DNA of 64,000 nucleotides from Lycocorax pyrrhopterus obiensis. Lineage: Eukaryota; Chordata; Aves; Passeriformes; Paradisaeidae. A program made the translations under genes and the position numbers. Under the pieces are notes generated by a model. The model made no database searches. It was not told the DNA's origin and saw only the letters and a list, made by a program, of their open reading frames with translations. The DNA lies in NCBI GenBank assembly GCA_014706295.1, contig JACSVZ010000008.1:22919659-22983658 (forward strand), in the 5' to 3' direction. Position 1 is the first letter of the stretch. Every line of letters starts with the position of its first letter. Of the stretch, positions 1-25,570 are shown in pieces.

Positions 1-822
1 TCTTGAAGTCTGGCAGGGTGGGACCTCACCAAGCACCATCTGCCTGGTGAGCTGCTGGTTTTGCACATGAACAAGCAGCAGAGTCATACTGCCACAAAGC
101 ACCCAGCACAGAGCTTCATGGAGATCTTGCTTTTGCTCTTTCACTGCAAGCAAGGAATTAAAAAGGAGGAAAGGGTCAAAAAAAAAACCAAACTAGCCTT
201 TGGAAGGTCATCTCCAGAGCAACCTTGGGGTGGTTGCTTTTGACCTATCACATTCAGCCCCAGAATGTTGTTTGCAGAATGTGGTGTAACTGGAGGGGGT
301 TGAGGAAAGCCGCTATGGCAGACTGGGTTGGGAGAGTCTGATTTGCCTCTGGATCTGTGCTGTGTGTCAAAGATCCACGGAAATACCCCAATGGACAATT
401 TTGAAGGACAGAGTATGGGATGGGATTGAACAGGTAGATGGCTCTTGCAGATTTTCTGGACTAAGTTGGGAGTTGTCTCCCAAGTGGGAGCCACATAATT
501 CAGAATACTGGTCACTTCTCCCAGGGAAAAGGATTCCATTCTGCTGGGGGTCAGCTGCGCCTGTACCTTGGCTCTTTCAGCTGGGACTCCTGCTGGTCAT
601 CCTTCATGACAGTTAGTGACCCAACCAGTAGCAGAAGCTGGGGGTGGGAGAGGAAAATTGTGCAGGCTTTTGTATTCTGTTAAATCACAGAAATGAGATC
701 TTGAAGACTTCTCTGACACCATCTCTGCTCTGGCCAGCTGAACTGGAAGGGCTTTTTGCTCTGAATGACTCTTCCCCTAATGTGTTTCTGAATTACTCTT
801 CCCCTAATGTGTTTCATTGCAG
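1..822 (+). other. FBXW4: FBXW4 intron (3' part)
   Basis: Non-coding sequence upstream of the first visible FBXW4 exon. It ends in a pyrimidine-rich acceptor with AG at 821-822. I see no WD40-like exon, repeat or RNA gene here; the short open frames on both strands have no family resemblance and no splice context. Confidence 0.7.
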
Positions 823-1632
823 CGGTCAGCTGTTGACCTGTTTAGGGACCGACTTCCACCGTGGAGCTGGAGTCCTGGATGTGTTCTATGAAACACCCTC
901 CCTTCTCCTTTCTTGTGGGTATGACACCTACATCCGCTACTGGGACATACGGACCAGCACCAGGTGAGCCTGCCCTGCTGCCATCTGGGGCCCACGCAAG
1001 GCTCCTGGACTCTCCTTGTGCAGCGTCTGGGAACTCAGCTCTCACTGAATTAGCTCCTTCAGGCAAAGTGGATGGAGGAGTGGAGGCTCAGCCCTGCTCT
1101 GGTTTGTGTTGCCCTTGCAGGAAGTGCGTCCAGGAGTGGGAAGAGCCCCATGACAGTGCCCTGTACTGCATAAGGAGTGATAAGAACCATATGATTGCCA
1201 GCGGCTCTTCCTACTATGGCGTGGTACGCCTCTGGGATAAGCGGCAGACTCGGTGCCTGCAGGTGAGCACCGGTGGGAGGCTGGGCAGCAGCAGAGCTTC
1301 TCAGCTGTTCTCTGGCAGCCCAGTGCTCATGCCTTGTGGGAAAAAGAAAGAGGGACTGCTGGGCTGTCTTGGGGCTAGTCCACCATTGGAAACCTAACCT
1401 ATGTGCAGGGAAAACTTGCTTTGCTCAGACATCTCAGCCTTTGGATCTGTAACACAAGTCGGGGTCTTTGGGCTGACCTCTTTTCTGAAAGGTTGATTCT
1501 CCTGTTTTCTTGCAGAGCTTTCACCTGTCTTCACCCACCAGCAGCCCAGTGTACTGCCTCCGTTTCAGTACCACCCACCTGTATGCTGCCCTGGCATCAG
1601 CCCTGCATGTCCTAGACTTCACTGCCTCGTGA
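823..1632 (+). CDS. FBXW4: FBXW4 (F-box/WD40 protein 4, dactylin), last three coding exons, 5' partial
   Basis: FBXW4 is a substrate-receptor subunit of an SCF-type E3 ubiquitin ligase: an N-terminal F-box binds SKP1 and a C-terminal WD40 propeller binds the target. Only the propeller end is in the window. Exons are 823-963, 1121-1262 and 1516-1632, with GT-AG junctions and continuous phase (an Arg codon is split between the first two). Visible motifs are GYDTYIRYWD and GVVRLWDKRQ, the Trp-Asp ends of two blades, and HVLDF just before the TGA at 1630-1632. They match the C-terminus of vertebrate FBXW4 closely. The rest of the gene lies left of the window. It converges on DPCD, as in mammals. 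In human and mouse this locus is linked to split hand/foot (SHFM3, Dactylaplasia), mainly through regulatory rearrangement near FGF8. No breaks are seen. Confidence 0.95.
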
Positions 1633-2275
1633 AGGGCACCATAGCTGCTTCTGGTGACCCCAGCTCAGCAGAGCTGACACTTGGCTCAGGGAATTGCAGG
1701 GCAGGAGAGGTGAGAAAGGCCCACAAGGCTTCTGAAGGGACTTTTTTCCTGCCAGAAAGCTACAATGAAGAGTGCACAAAGGGCCAAATATTCTCAACCT
1801 CACCTGCCGCTAGTGAAAATAATAGGCCAATTGTCCTTTACCCTTTTTATTTTGTGCAAGTCAGGGTTTGTTTTATTAATTGTGTTCCTTTTTTCTTTTT
1901 TTTTTTAAAATTTCCTTTTTTTTTCCTGTGGATACATCATTTGAGGGGCAAGTTGAGCCAGGACACCCCATCAGCTATGTGCTGGTCAGGTTGAGATCAG
2001 CCAAGCTCTAAGTATGTGAAGCAAGACCAGGCTGTGTGTGGGGTGGACTGATTTGGTGGAAGGGAAAGGTGCCTGGAGTGAGGGCCACCTTTCTCCTTAA
2101 CTTGCTGTCCTGACAGCTGCTTGTGTTGTCCTTCACACTCAAGAGCAACAATTGAGCTAAAAGGCAGATCCAGCCCTGCTTTCAGTGTGCCTCCCCAAGC
2201 TGGCCGTCAGGTCAGGCTGTGCACTTGGCAGGGCTGAAATGGTCGTGTTTTGCTAAATAAAACTGAAAGGAAACA
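1633..2275 (+). other. FBXW4: FBXW4 3'UTR with poly(A) signal
   Basis: Non-coding sequence after the FBXW4 stop. A canonical AATAAA lies at 2256-2261, about 625 nt past the stop, and is the most likely polyadenylation signal. A T-rich stretch sits at about 1885-1925. No cleavage site can be proven from sequence alone. Confidence 0.6.
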
Positions 2276-3922
2276 GAAGAGATTGTATGTTTTGTTTCAA
2301 CTTCTGAAGGGGCTGTGATGTTACCTGCTGATTGCAGGGGCCTGGCTGGGTGGGGGAGGTTGGACCTATTTTCAGATGCTGTCTCCATGTCTAATAGATC
2401 TCTCTCCCTGGCTAGGCCCTGTGACACTGCCACACCGAAGGCGGTTCCTGGGAGCTTGGATCTCCTGTCACTTTTTCAAACAAGAATTCAAAAAGTAGGA
2501 TCTGGACTCATTTGGTGCCTGCATAATGAAGCAGCAAACCAGACCAGTTACAAACACCTGGATGTGATTTACTGGGATCCTGTAGGCACATCCAAGTGGG
2601 CTCTGCGCCTTTTTGTGTCATCCTTCTGAACCTGACGTGGGTCTCTGAACAACCATAGTTTTCAGTGTGCTCTTTGCTGTCTGATTGGATGTGGATAATG
2701 TGCTGTGAGTGAATACAGTGGTGTCTGGGGTCTGGCCCTCCTTGGCGAAGGAAGTGCGGGAACCCTACTTGAGTTTGGGTATCCTGGATAGGTAAAGGAG
2801 AGGTTTGTATCACAAACTGGGAGCACTTCTAGGGTGAGCCACTCAGCATGGTGCTTTGTTAGAACTTAGTTCATTTCCACTGTCAAGAGGCTGCTCTTCC
2901 CTTGTGATGCACAAGAATTGGAGGAATATGTTTGATGGAGCCCCGGACTCTAAGGAATTGTCGTGGTTTGAAAGCAGCCTCATCAGGGGAGATGTGCTGG
3001 GAGCCCATGAACAGCTCACTTGAATGTAGGGTTTGCAGGGTTTGTTTGGGTAGTAACTGTTCATGTATGAACTGGGACGGAACAACATTCAGAAATCTAA
3101 GCAGGAGGATGGCTGTTGGAGAGGAGTTGGTAAAGCAGCACTGTTGGGGTTGTCCCTGTGCAGTGAGGTTTGCAATGGGCCATGTTTGTGCCTTCACAGA
3201 AGGCCAGCCAGTGGCCCAGCCACTGCTTCCCCTCTGTGGCATGCAAATAGAGGCAGCTGCACGTTGGTTCCTGCACTCTACCCAGCCGTGTCAGGTCGTG
3301 GATGGCTGGCACTAAGGAAGCAGCTGCGTGTCTTCCTCTTTACCCTGTTTCACAGGGTGTGCCCACTCAGGTCTAAGCATTAATGCTGTTTGCAGAGATA
3401 CCAAAGTCACCAGAGCATCCTTCTGACTGCACAGAGGAGCTGCATAACTGCACAGTACGGAGCTGCTTCCAAACACATCCCAGGCAAGTAATGGGTGTGA
3501 GGAGGGAGTTCTTGTTTTCCAGACATTACTGCCTTCAGCAGTGGTGGCACACGGTGAATTCCCAAGGTGTCATGTTGCTCATGGAGGGTGGGGACAGGGC
3601 TGCTGGTTGTGGATGTGGTGTGCTTCCTTTGCATGCTACAGTTTCCCACCATTCATAGAAGGATTATTCCTATCTCTGGAAGTGTTCCAGGCCAGGCTGG
3701 ATGGGGCTTTGAGCAGTCTGATCTAGTGGAAGGTGTCCCTGCCCATGACAGGGGGTTAGAACTAGATGATCTTTAAGGTCCCTTCCAACACAAACCATTC
3801 TATGGTTTTATGAAATGTCTGCATAAATCAGCAGGCCAGGCAGCAGACAGGTCAACTGCCCTGCCATGTTCCTGGGCTTACAGAGATTCCTCCAAATCAC
3901 TCTATTAACAACAGAACTCATT
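2276..3922. other. Intergenic spacer between convergent FBXW4 and DPCD
   Basis: About 1.6 kb between the two poly(A) signals. The only element I recognise is a CR1 fragment near 3655-3815. Open frames here overlap on both strands, lack family motifs and are not supported as genes. Confidence 0.6.
3655..3815 (+). repeat. CR1-type LINE, 3' terminal fragment
   Basis: Matches the 3' end of avian/reptilian CR1 in sense orientation: 'ctggaagtgttccaggccag' near 3676, then 'ggaaggtgtccctgcccatg' near 3728, then 'gatctttaaggtcccttcca' near 3769, ending in the CATTCTATGG-type tail typical of CR1. It is 5'-truncated with no coding capacity, the usual state of old CR1 copies. The left edge is uncertain by 20 nt or so. 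Its presence supports a bird source. Confidence 0.85.
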
Positions 3923-3928
3923 TTTATT
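3923..3928 (-). other. DPCD: DPCD poly(A) signal (AATAAA on the minus strand)
   Basis: TTTATT on the plus strand, 75 nt beyond the DPCD stop codon in the direction of transcription. This gives a very short 3'UTR. Confidence 0.65.
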
Positions 3929-4002
3929 AGATAAGGCAAAATAAACAGCATGAAGCTGTGCCAGAGAGCTGCCCCTCACCTCAGCCTCTTAGCAGCCACT
4001 GC

Positions 4003-11092
<7,090 letters not shown>

Positions 11093-11104
11093 GGCGGCCG
11101 CGCC

Positions 11105-11118
11105 GTCGCCGCGGCAAC
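11105..11118. promoter_or_regulatory. RFX X-box
   Basis: GTCGCC-GC-GGCAAC fits the X-box consensus GTNRCC-N(0-3)-RGYAAC at every fixed position and lies 13-26 nt upstream of the DPCD ATG. RFX factors control ciliary genes, which fits the link of DPCD to cilia. Function is inferred. Confidence 0.6.
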
Positions 11119-11132
11119 GCGGAAACTTCCGC
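11119..11132. promoter_or_regulatory. ETS-core inverted repeat (GCGGAA-AC-TTCCGC)
   Basis: Two 6-bp arms with GGAA cores in opposite orientation around a 2-bp spacer, directly next to the X-box. Confidence 0.5.
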
Positions 11133-11139
11133 CCTCCGC

Positions 11140-11155
11140 CCGGAAGCGCTTCCGG
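11140..11155. promoter_or_regulatory. 16-bp perfect palindrome with two ETS sites (CCGGAAGCGCTTCCGG)
   Basis: Perfect dyad with two CCGGAAG ETS/GABP-type sites head to head. Paired ETS sites are common in bidirectional CpG-island promoters; use here is inferred. Confidence 0.6.
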
Positions 11156-11450
11156 CCCGGCCGAGCTGAGCGCGGCCCTGCCCGGCCGCGGCCGCGGCCC
11201 CGCTCTCCTCTCTTTTGGGGCCCTTCCGCTCTCTGCCTGCGCCCTCCTCGGCTCCCGCCTGCCCTCGGCTCCCCCGGGCACCGCCGCGAGGTCTGGGGGT
11301 CGTTCTTGCCCCCGCGGTTGTGGGTGCTGCCAGCCCCGGGTTGGTGGCCCTGAAACCCTTCACGGCCTGAGGAGGCTGACAAGGCAGGTTTGGTACCCGG
11401 CGCGTGGGTTGTACTTTAGAGGAGTTAAGATACAGGCTGCAGAAACACAC

Positions 11451-12551
11451 TTCCGAGCCCTGGAACGTACTTGGGCACCCAGAACCTTGGCGGGTTTTTG
11501 GTCTGGGTTTTTTCTTTATCTAACAGAAAGGATTACTGTTTCCAGAGGGCTCTTTTTGGTCAAAACGACCTGAAAACTGAAACGTTTCAGCGAAGGTGAG
11601 TTTTAGAAACGTAGCAGGGTCTCTCTTCCCCTGGAGCTGAACTCTTCCTCGCAGAAGCAAGGACTTGATCGAGCTCTGGGTTGGTCTTCAGAGGGTTATG
11701 TTTAATGCTCAGATGAGAAGGTGACCGTAGCAGGAAGCCATGGCCAGGTGGGACCATTTTCAGCCTTTCCAGGTTTGAAAGGATAGGTTTGTGCTGGACT
11801 GTGTGTGAGAAACCTCTAAGCGAAACCCAGAGTGCTGCACAGAGAGGAAACCAAGCTGGTGTTGACTCAACGCTGCAGCCGCATGGAAGGGGCTGTTGGG
11901 ATATACAGTGATTCAGGAAATTGGGCTACGGAAAACTGAGCTTCCTTGTATCCTGGTAGTTCAAGCTCTAAAGTCTGATTTTGCAAGGCTTGTAATGGTA
12001 AAGCTGCAGTTGTACCCATATTGAACTCGGCTAGTTAGTCTGTAGTAATTTGCTGTATCCAGATGAAGCCAAGTTGGGAGATTTCCTCTTGTGGCTGTCT
12101 GAAACACTTGGTGTCAATCAGCTCTTTTATCTCAATAGGTGACTGGATTTCAGCCCTGGCACAAGAGGTCTCTTGGGAATGTGCTTAAGAAATACCTGGG
12201 AAATAAAGTTGCTTCTTTTGGCTGAGCAGATAGGAGCTCTAAAATGTTAAAGTAGTTGAATGCGTTCCATTGTAAGAACTCAGCTGTAGAGGTTTCTAAG
12301 ACATTCAGGCAGGATTGACTTAAGTGACTTTCTGACTTTGGTTTTTCTGACCTTGTGGGCTGCAATTCTTGATTCCGGGTGCCTCCCTCAGACTGAGCAT
12401 TTTTGGAAGGCAGCAACAAAAAAAGAACTTCAGGACAACAAAGACAGTGAGCAACATGAGTGAATCTTGAGTTGTGATTAGGTAAGATCTAAGCAACCTT
12501 GCCCTTTCTTATTTGTATTTAGCAATTGCTGCTAACCTTCCCACTGGGCCT
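11451..12551 (+). other. POLL: POLL 5' intron and 5'UTR part
   Basis: From the end of the CpG island to the POLL start codon. An acceptor (AG at 12521-12522 after a T-rich run) makes 12523-12551 the 5'UTR part of the first coding exon. I see no other feature; the non-coding first exon should lie in the CpG island. Confidence 0.55.
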
Positions 12552-21413
<8,862 letters not shown>

Positions 21414-22803
21414 TGACTGGTTGTCACCCTGGGCTCACGGCTGTGCTGCTGTTTTGAAGGATCTGATTTCCCCAGTGCTGCTCTGTGGTGCCTGCAGGTT
21501 GAGGAACATATCCCAGCAAACTGGGGCTCCTTGCAAGCATGAGGCCCAGCTGCTGGGCAGAGCTCTCTGGCTTCCTCAGAGAGGCTGTGGGCTGGAACCA
21601 CACTGGAAGTGCTGTCTTTGTGCAACTACCAAAAGGACTCACTGCCCATCAGCTACCCTGGCCCTGCTCTCCCCGGCTTTGGAAGAGTGGGCTGCAGAAC
21701 CTTGTGATCCAGCCCCTGACAGTGCTTGGGAACAAGGGAAGTGGGATGCATCTTCCTCTGTGTCTGAGCACTGACACTCCAAAATTTCTGTCCTGAGCTG
21801 TGAATGAAGGTAATAGGGGTCTAGCTTGGCTCTGTGACAGGCCCTCCCCCTTCTCACTACTGCTGGCAGCTGCTACTGCAGGAGTCACAAGCGGTTAACC
21901 TGTGCTGCTGCTGTGTCCTGTCTGAGCTGATGTGTCCCTTGGTGGGTCCCACTGCACAGGGCCAGGCTGCTGTGACTGCCACCAGCTTTCCCTGGTGCCA
22001 GCTGAGCTTTGAAATAGACATAGGGACCTGAGGTGCTGTGCCTGCTCGCTCCCAGCCTTGTGTGCTGAGGATCCTCCAGATTTACTGGGAGCCCTGGTCT
22101 GGCCCAAGAGCTTCTTTCCTCTTGGTGCAGGAGAGGAGCAGAACTCACAGCTTGAGGAGCTGTGCTCAGGAAGAATTTGAATGTCATGGCACTGAATGTA
22201 ACCCAGCAGGGCTGTGTGTCTGTCTGTAGGAGGCATGGAGACAGAGAGAAACACAAGGAAATAGTTAAGTTCTAATTTGGGCAAAGCAAAGCTTTTTCCC
22301 TTTTTTTTTGTGTGGAAGCCAATGGAGTCATCTGGTCTTTGATCAGGGAAAGTGTATGTGTGTTTGTGTATGCATGTGCCTGTGGCTGGTCCCACCAGTT
22401 CCATGGGAGTGAATTTTATTTCTCAGGAAACCTGGACTATTTTATATTGTGGAGATGAAATTCCCAGAGCCATTGAATGCTCTCTCTGTTACAGGTATTG
22501 CAGTGGTTGCTCCTGGCAGAGGTGCCATGGTGGGCATCTCTGTGCCAGGACCCCGGGGCTCCTGCTCCCTTGTGGGGGATCTGGCCCCGTCACATACAGT
22601 GACAAAGCTGCATGTTTGCTGCTAGGGCAGGCACAAACCACGTGTCCTGCGGCTGCTGGGCACCAGCAGGGCTGGGCTTTGCTGGAGTGGTCCAGACCCC
22701 AGCAGTGGCATTTTTCAGCCCAGCCTTCCTGCTGGACACCTGAGGGAAATGAATGTCTTTTGGCATGTCTTGGTGCTTTGAAATTCGAAGTGTAATAAAT
22801 AAA
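21414..22803 (+). other. POLL: POLL 3'UTR with overlapping poly(A) signals
   Basis: Non-coding sequence after the POLL stop. Two overlapping AATAAA hexamers at 22794-22799 and 22798-22803 are followed by a T-rich stretch, the best candidate 3' end, giving a 3'UTR of about 1.4 kb. No earlier hexamer of equal quality was noticed. Confidence 0.55.
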
Positions 22804-25120
22804 TCCCTTCTCTCTTTTCCCTTGGTATCTGTGTCTTTTTGCTCTCTGCACTGCAAATGTTGGGACTTTCTCCTGTGGCGTACCAGGAGCTCCTTCTGTG
22901 CTGGCGTGTTTCCCTGGTTTCAGTGGAGGTGGAGAACATGCAGTGGAGACTGTCACGCTGTTGGACCAGCACTTCTGGCTCTCAGGGCAGGGAGCCGCTG
23001 GCCACCACCCTCCCATACCATCCTCTGTCCTGGCATCCAGCTGGCCATGTGAGCTGGGATTGGCTGTTCCCAGAGAAAGGAGCGATTCTTGAGCTCTGAG
23101 CCTTGGGTTGAGCTCTTTCTTCAGGTGTGGAGTCAGGAAAGGATTGCTGTCAGCTTTTCCATATTCATCAAACAGTAGGGCATGTGGGAGTTGGCTGCTG
23201 TTCTGTTCTCTGCCTGGAACACAGCTCAGACTCCTGACCATGGAAATGCTTTGGTTATCCAAGGGAAATCTGAACATCCTGAAAGTCAAGGGTGCACATG
23301 GAGATGAGCAGCAGGAATGATTGGCTTGAAAGGGAGATGGAGAAGCTGGGGGACAGGGGCTGCTGAGGCAGAGGCAGCGAGAACTGAGCTGGGTTATCCG
23401 GGAGCAGAGGGGAGGCAGCCTCGGACCAGGGGCCTGTCAGGTCCAGGGAGAGAATTCTTTGTCCCCGGGAGGGCTGTGCAGCCCAGGGACCACCCCTCAG
23501 GGAAAGGGGTCCCCATCCTTACAGTCAGCCAGCTTTGCCTGGGCAGCACCACATCTGGCCTTGTCCAGGGCTGGGGATAGTCCTGTCCCACAGGAAGGTT
23601 AGATGGGGAGGCCGCTTTATGTCTGACAGGCCACGAGCCTTTTTCTGCCTGGGCTGAGGCAGAATGCAGGGCTCAATGCAGGGCTGCTCAGCTTTGTGCC
23701 TTGATGAGCACAGGTTTGCCTCCAGCTCTGGATGCCAGGGCAAGCTGCTCCTGGAGGGCTGGGGCTGCCTCTCTCAGTGGGGCCACGTGCTGAAGACATC
23801 AGTAATGGCATGGGAAATACGGCATTGCTGGCTCCCTACTCCTTCCCCTTTGTCACCCCCTCCTCCAGGGCCACAGTTCACACCCAGGTGCCAAAGGGGT
23901 GCTGCAGCAGCGCCTGACCCTGCTGTTTGTCCTGCTTTTACTTAGGGAGAGGCTGGACATGGGGATGTGTGGGGTCAGGGCTCCTCAGGAACAAGACTTT
24001 TTGCCCAACCCCTTGAGAAATATTAGGGAGGGTGACCTTAGTACATTTGTGTCATGTGGAGGCCACTGGGGCAGAAATCCCACCAGTCCCCTGCTCTGTG
24101 AGGGAATGAGCCCGATGTCTGTCTGTCCCCTCCCACCCCACAAATCCCTGCTCAGGCTCTTTGGAGGGGGCAGAGGGCCCTCCTGTGGTTGACTGCAGCC
24201 AGGTGGGCTACGAATGGATAAGGCGCATTTCCCCTCGGTGTAGCTGTGGGGGTTGAAAGGAGCAGGAGGTGAAGGAGAGATTGTCCAGAGCAGCTGCGGG
24301 TGGCATTTCTGGATGCTGAAGGCTCCCGCTTCTCCCTCATCCTGGTGCAAGGGGAGAAGCATGAGGGGCTGGGCTGTGCTGCCCGCTGTGAGTCAGCCCT
24401 GCCCTGGGCAGAGGGGGCAGAGCTCCCCCACACCTGCTCCTCTTTACACCTCTAATCCCTGCCCTTGCAGCAGGGCAGGGCCTGACCACCCCCTTGCCAC
24501 AGCACACCTCCTGCCTCTTCTAAACCACGGGATGTCACCCTTGGGAAGAAGGTACAAGGAACGGGGCACTTGGGGTGTCTGGGAAGAGGTGGGTGCTGAG
24601 TCCCCAGGATGGGTGCAGGCAGGGAGAGCAAACATGGTTTTAGGCGTCTCTAATGAGGTCTAGCCTGGTTTCTGCTTCCCAGGAAGGGGCTTCAGCTATT
24701 CCCCCCTCCCCAGCACACCCCCTCCCGCTCTCCCTGGCTGTGAATCTGATCATCCTGAAAATTAAAAATAAAACAAAATGCAGCAGCACTTAGAGACCGA
24801 GTGGAAAGTCATGGAGCTGGGACAGGCCCTCAGCTTCTGCTGTAGCGTCCCTTGCTCCCAGCCTGCCATCCCTGCACCCTGAAGGTGAGTCCAGATTGGG
24901 GTCTCAGGCAATTCCTGTCCCCCAACAAGCATCTCTCTGCCTACCTCACTGAAAAGGAAGAAAAACTCTGGAAGAAGATAAAGCTCTGGGCATTAGGCAG
25001 CCCTTCCCACCCTGCTCTCTACCCTGTGGGAAGGACACCCATCCTTAACTGTCCTGCTCATCCTGGTGCAGGGATGGGAGGGGGCTGGGGGTAAAGGGGT
25101 GCCAGGAGGGTGGTTTGGCC
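22804..25120. other. Intergenic, no gene recognised
   Basis: GC-rich sequence with overlapping open frames on both strands. None has splice-consistent structure or resembles a known family. No interspersed repeat recognised. Confidence 0.5.
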
Positions 25121-25124
25121 TCTA

Positions 25125-25570
25125 ACTCTGGCACTTTGTATTCATGAGTAAATATTTGCTAATGGCAGCATGGCTGGGCGAATGTAGGGGAGCTGCTACT
25201 CCCCCCGTCAGAGCAGGCAGGGAAATGAATATGAATTTATCATGATTAGGTGAACTCAGCAGGGAGAGCGGGAGAGAGAGGGCTAGGCAGGGAGGGGGCG
25301 GGCGAAGATGGATCTGTGCAATAAAATTAAATAAGGACACCAAATAGAGTCACTTCTCACGCACTCGCCCGCCCTCCCGCGTGCAGGGCCTCTCCTGCCT
25401 CCCGCGCTTCTCTGGCTTTGCTGATTTCTCTCTTTCCTCGAATTTATGAGGCCAATTATGAAGATGAGGTTGGAAGTTCTCTGAAGTTCACTAAATGCAA
25501 AGTGTGGTCCCTGCTGTTCCTATCAAATTAATTAACCAAGTGCTATTAATGGCCGGGGTGACGTCGGCGC
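25125..25570. promoter_or_regulatory. Candidate conserved non-coding element (enhancer-like)
   Basis: AT-rich island in a GC-rich spacer: long non-repetitive text with stacked homeodomain cores (ATTAATTAACC near 25528, CCAATTATG near 25452, ATTTATCATGATTA near 25234) and TGACGTC at 25559-25565. No open frame or repeat explains it. Conservation and activity are inferred. Confidence 0.45.

Noticed and set aside
22489..23289. 266-codon minus-strand open frame at the POLL 3' end
   Set aside because: Overlaps the POLL 3'UTR and poly(A) signal antisense; sequence resembles no family.
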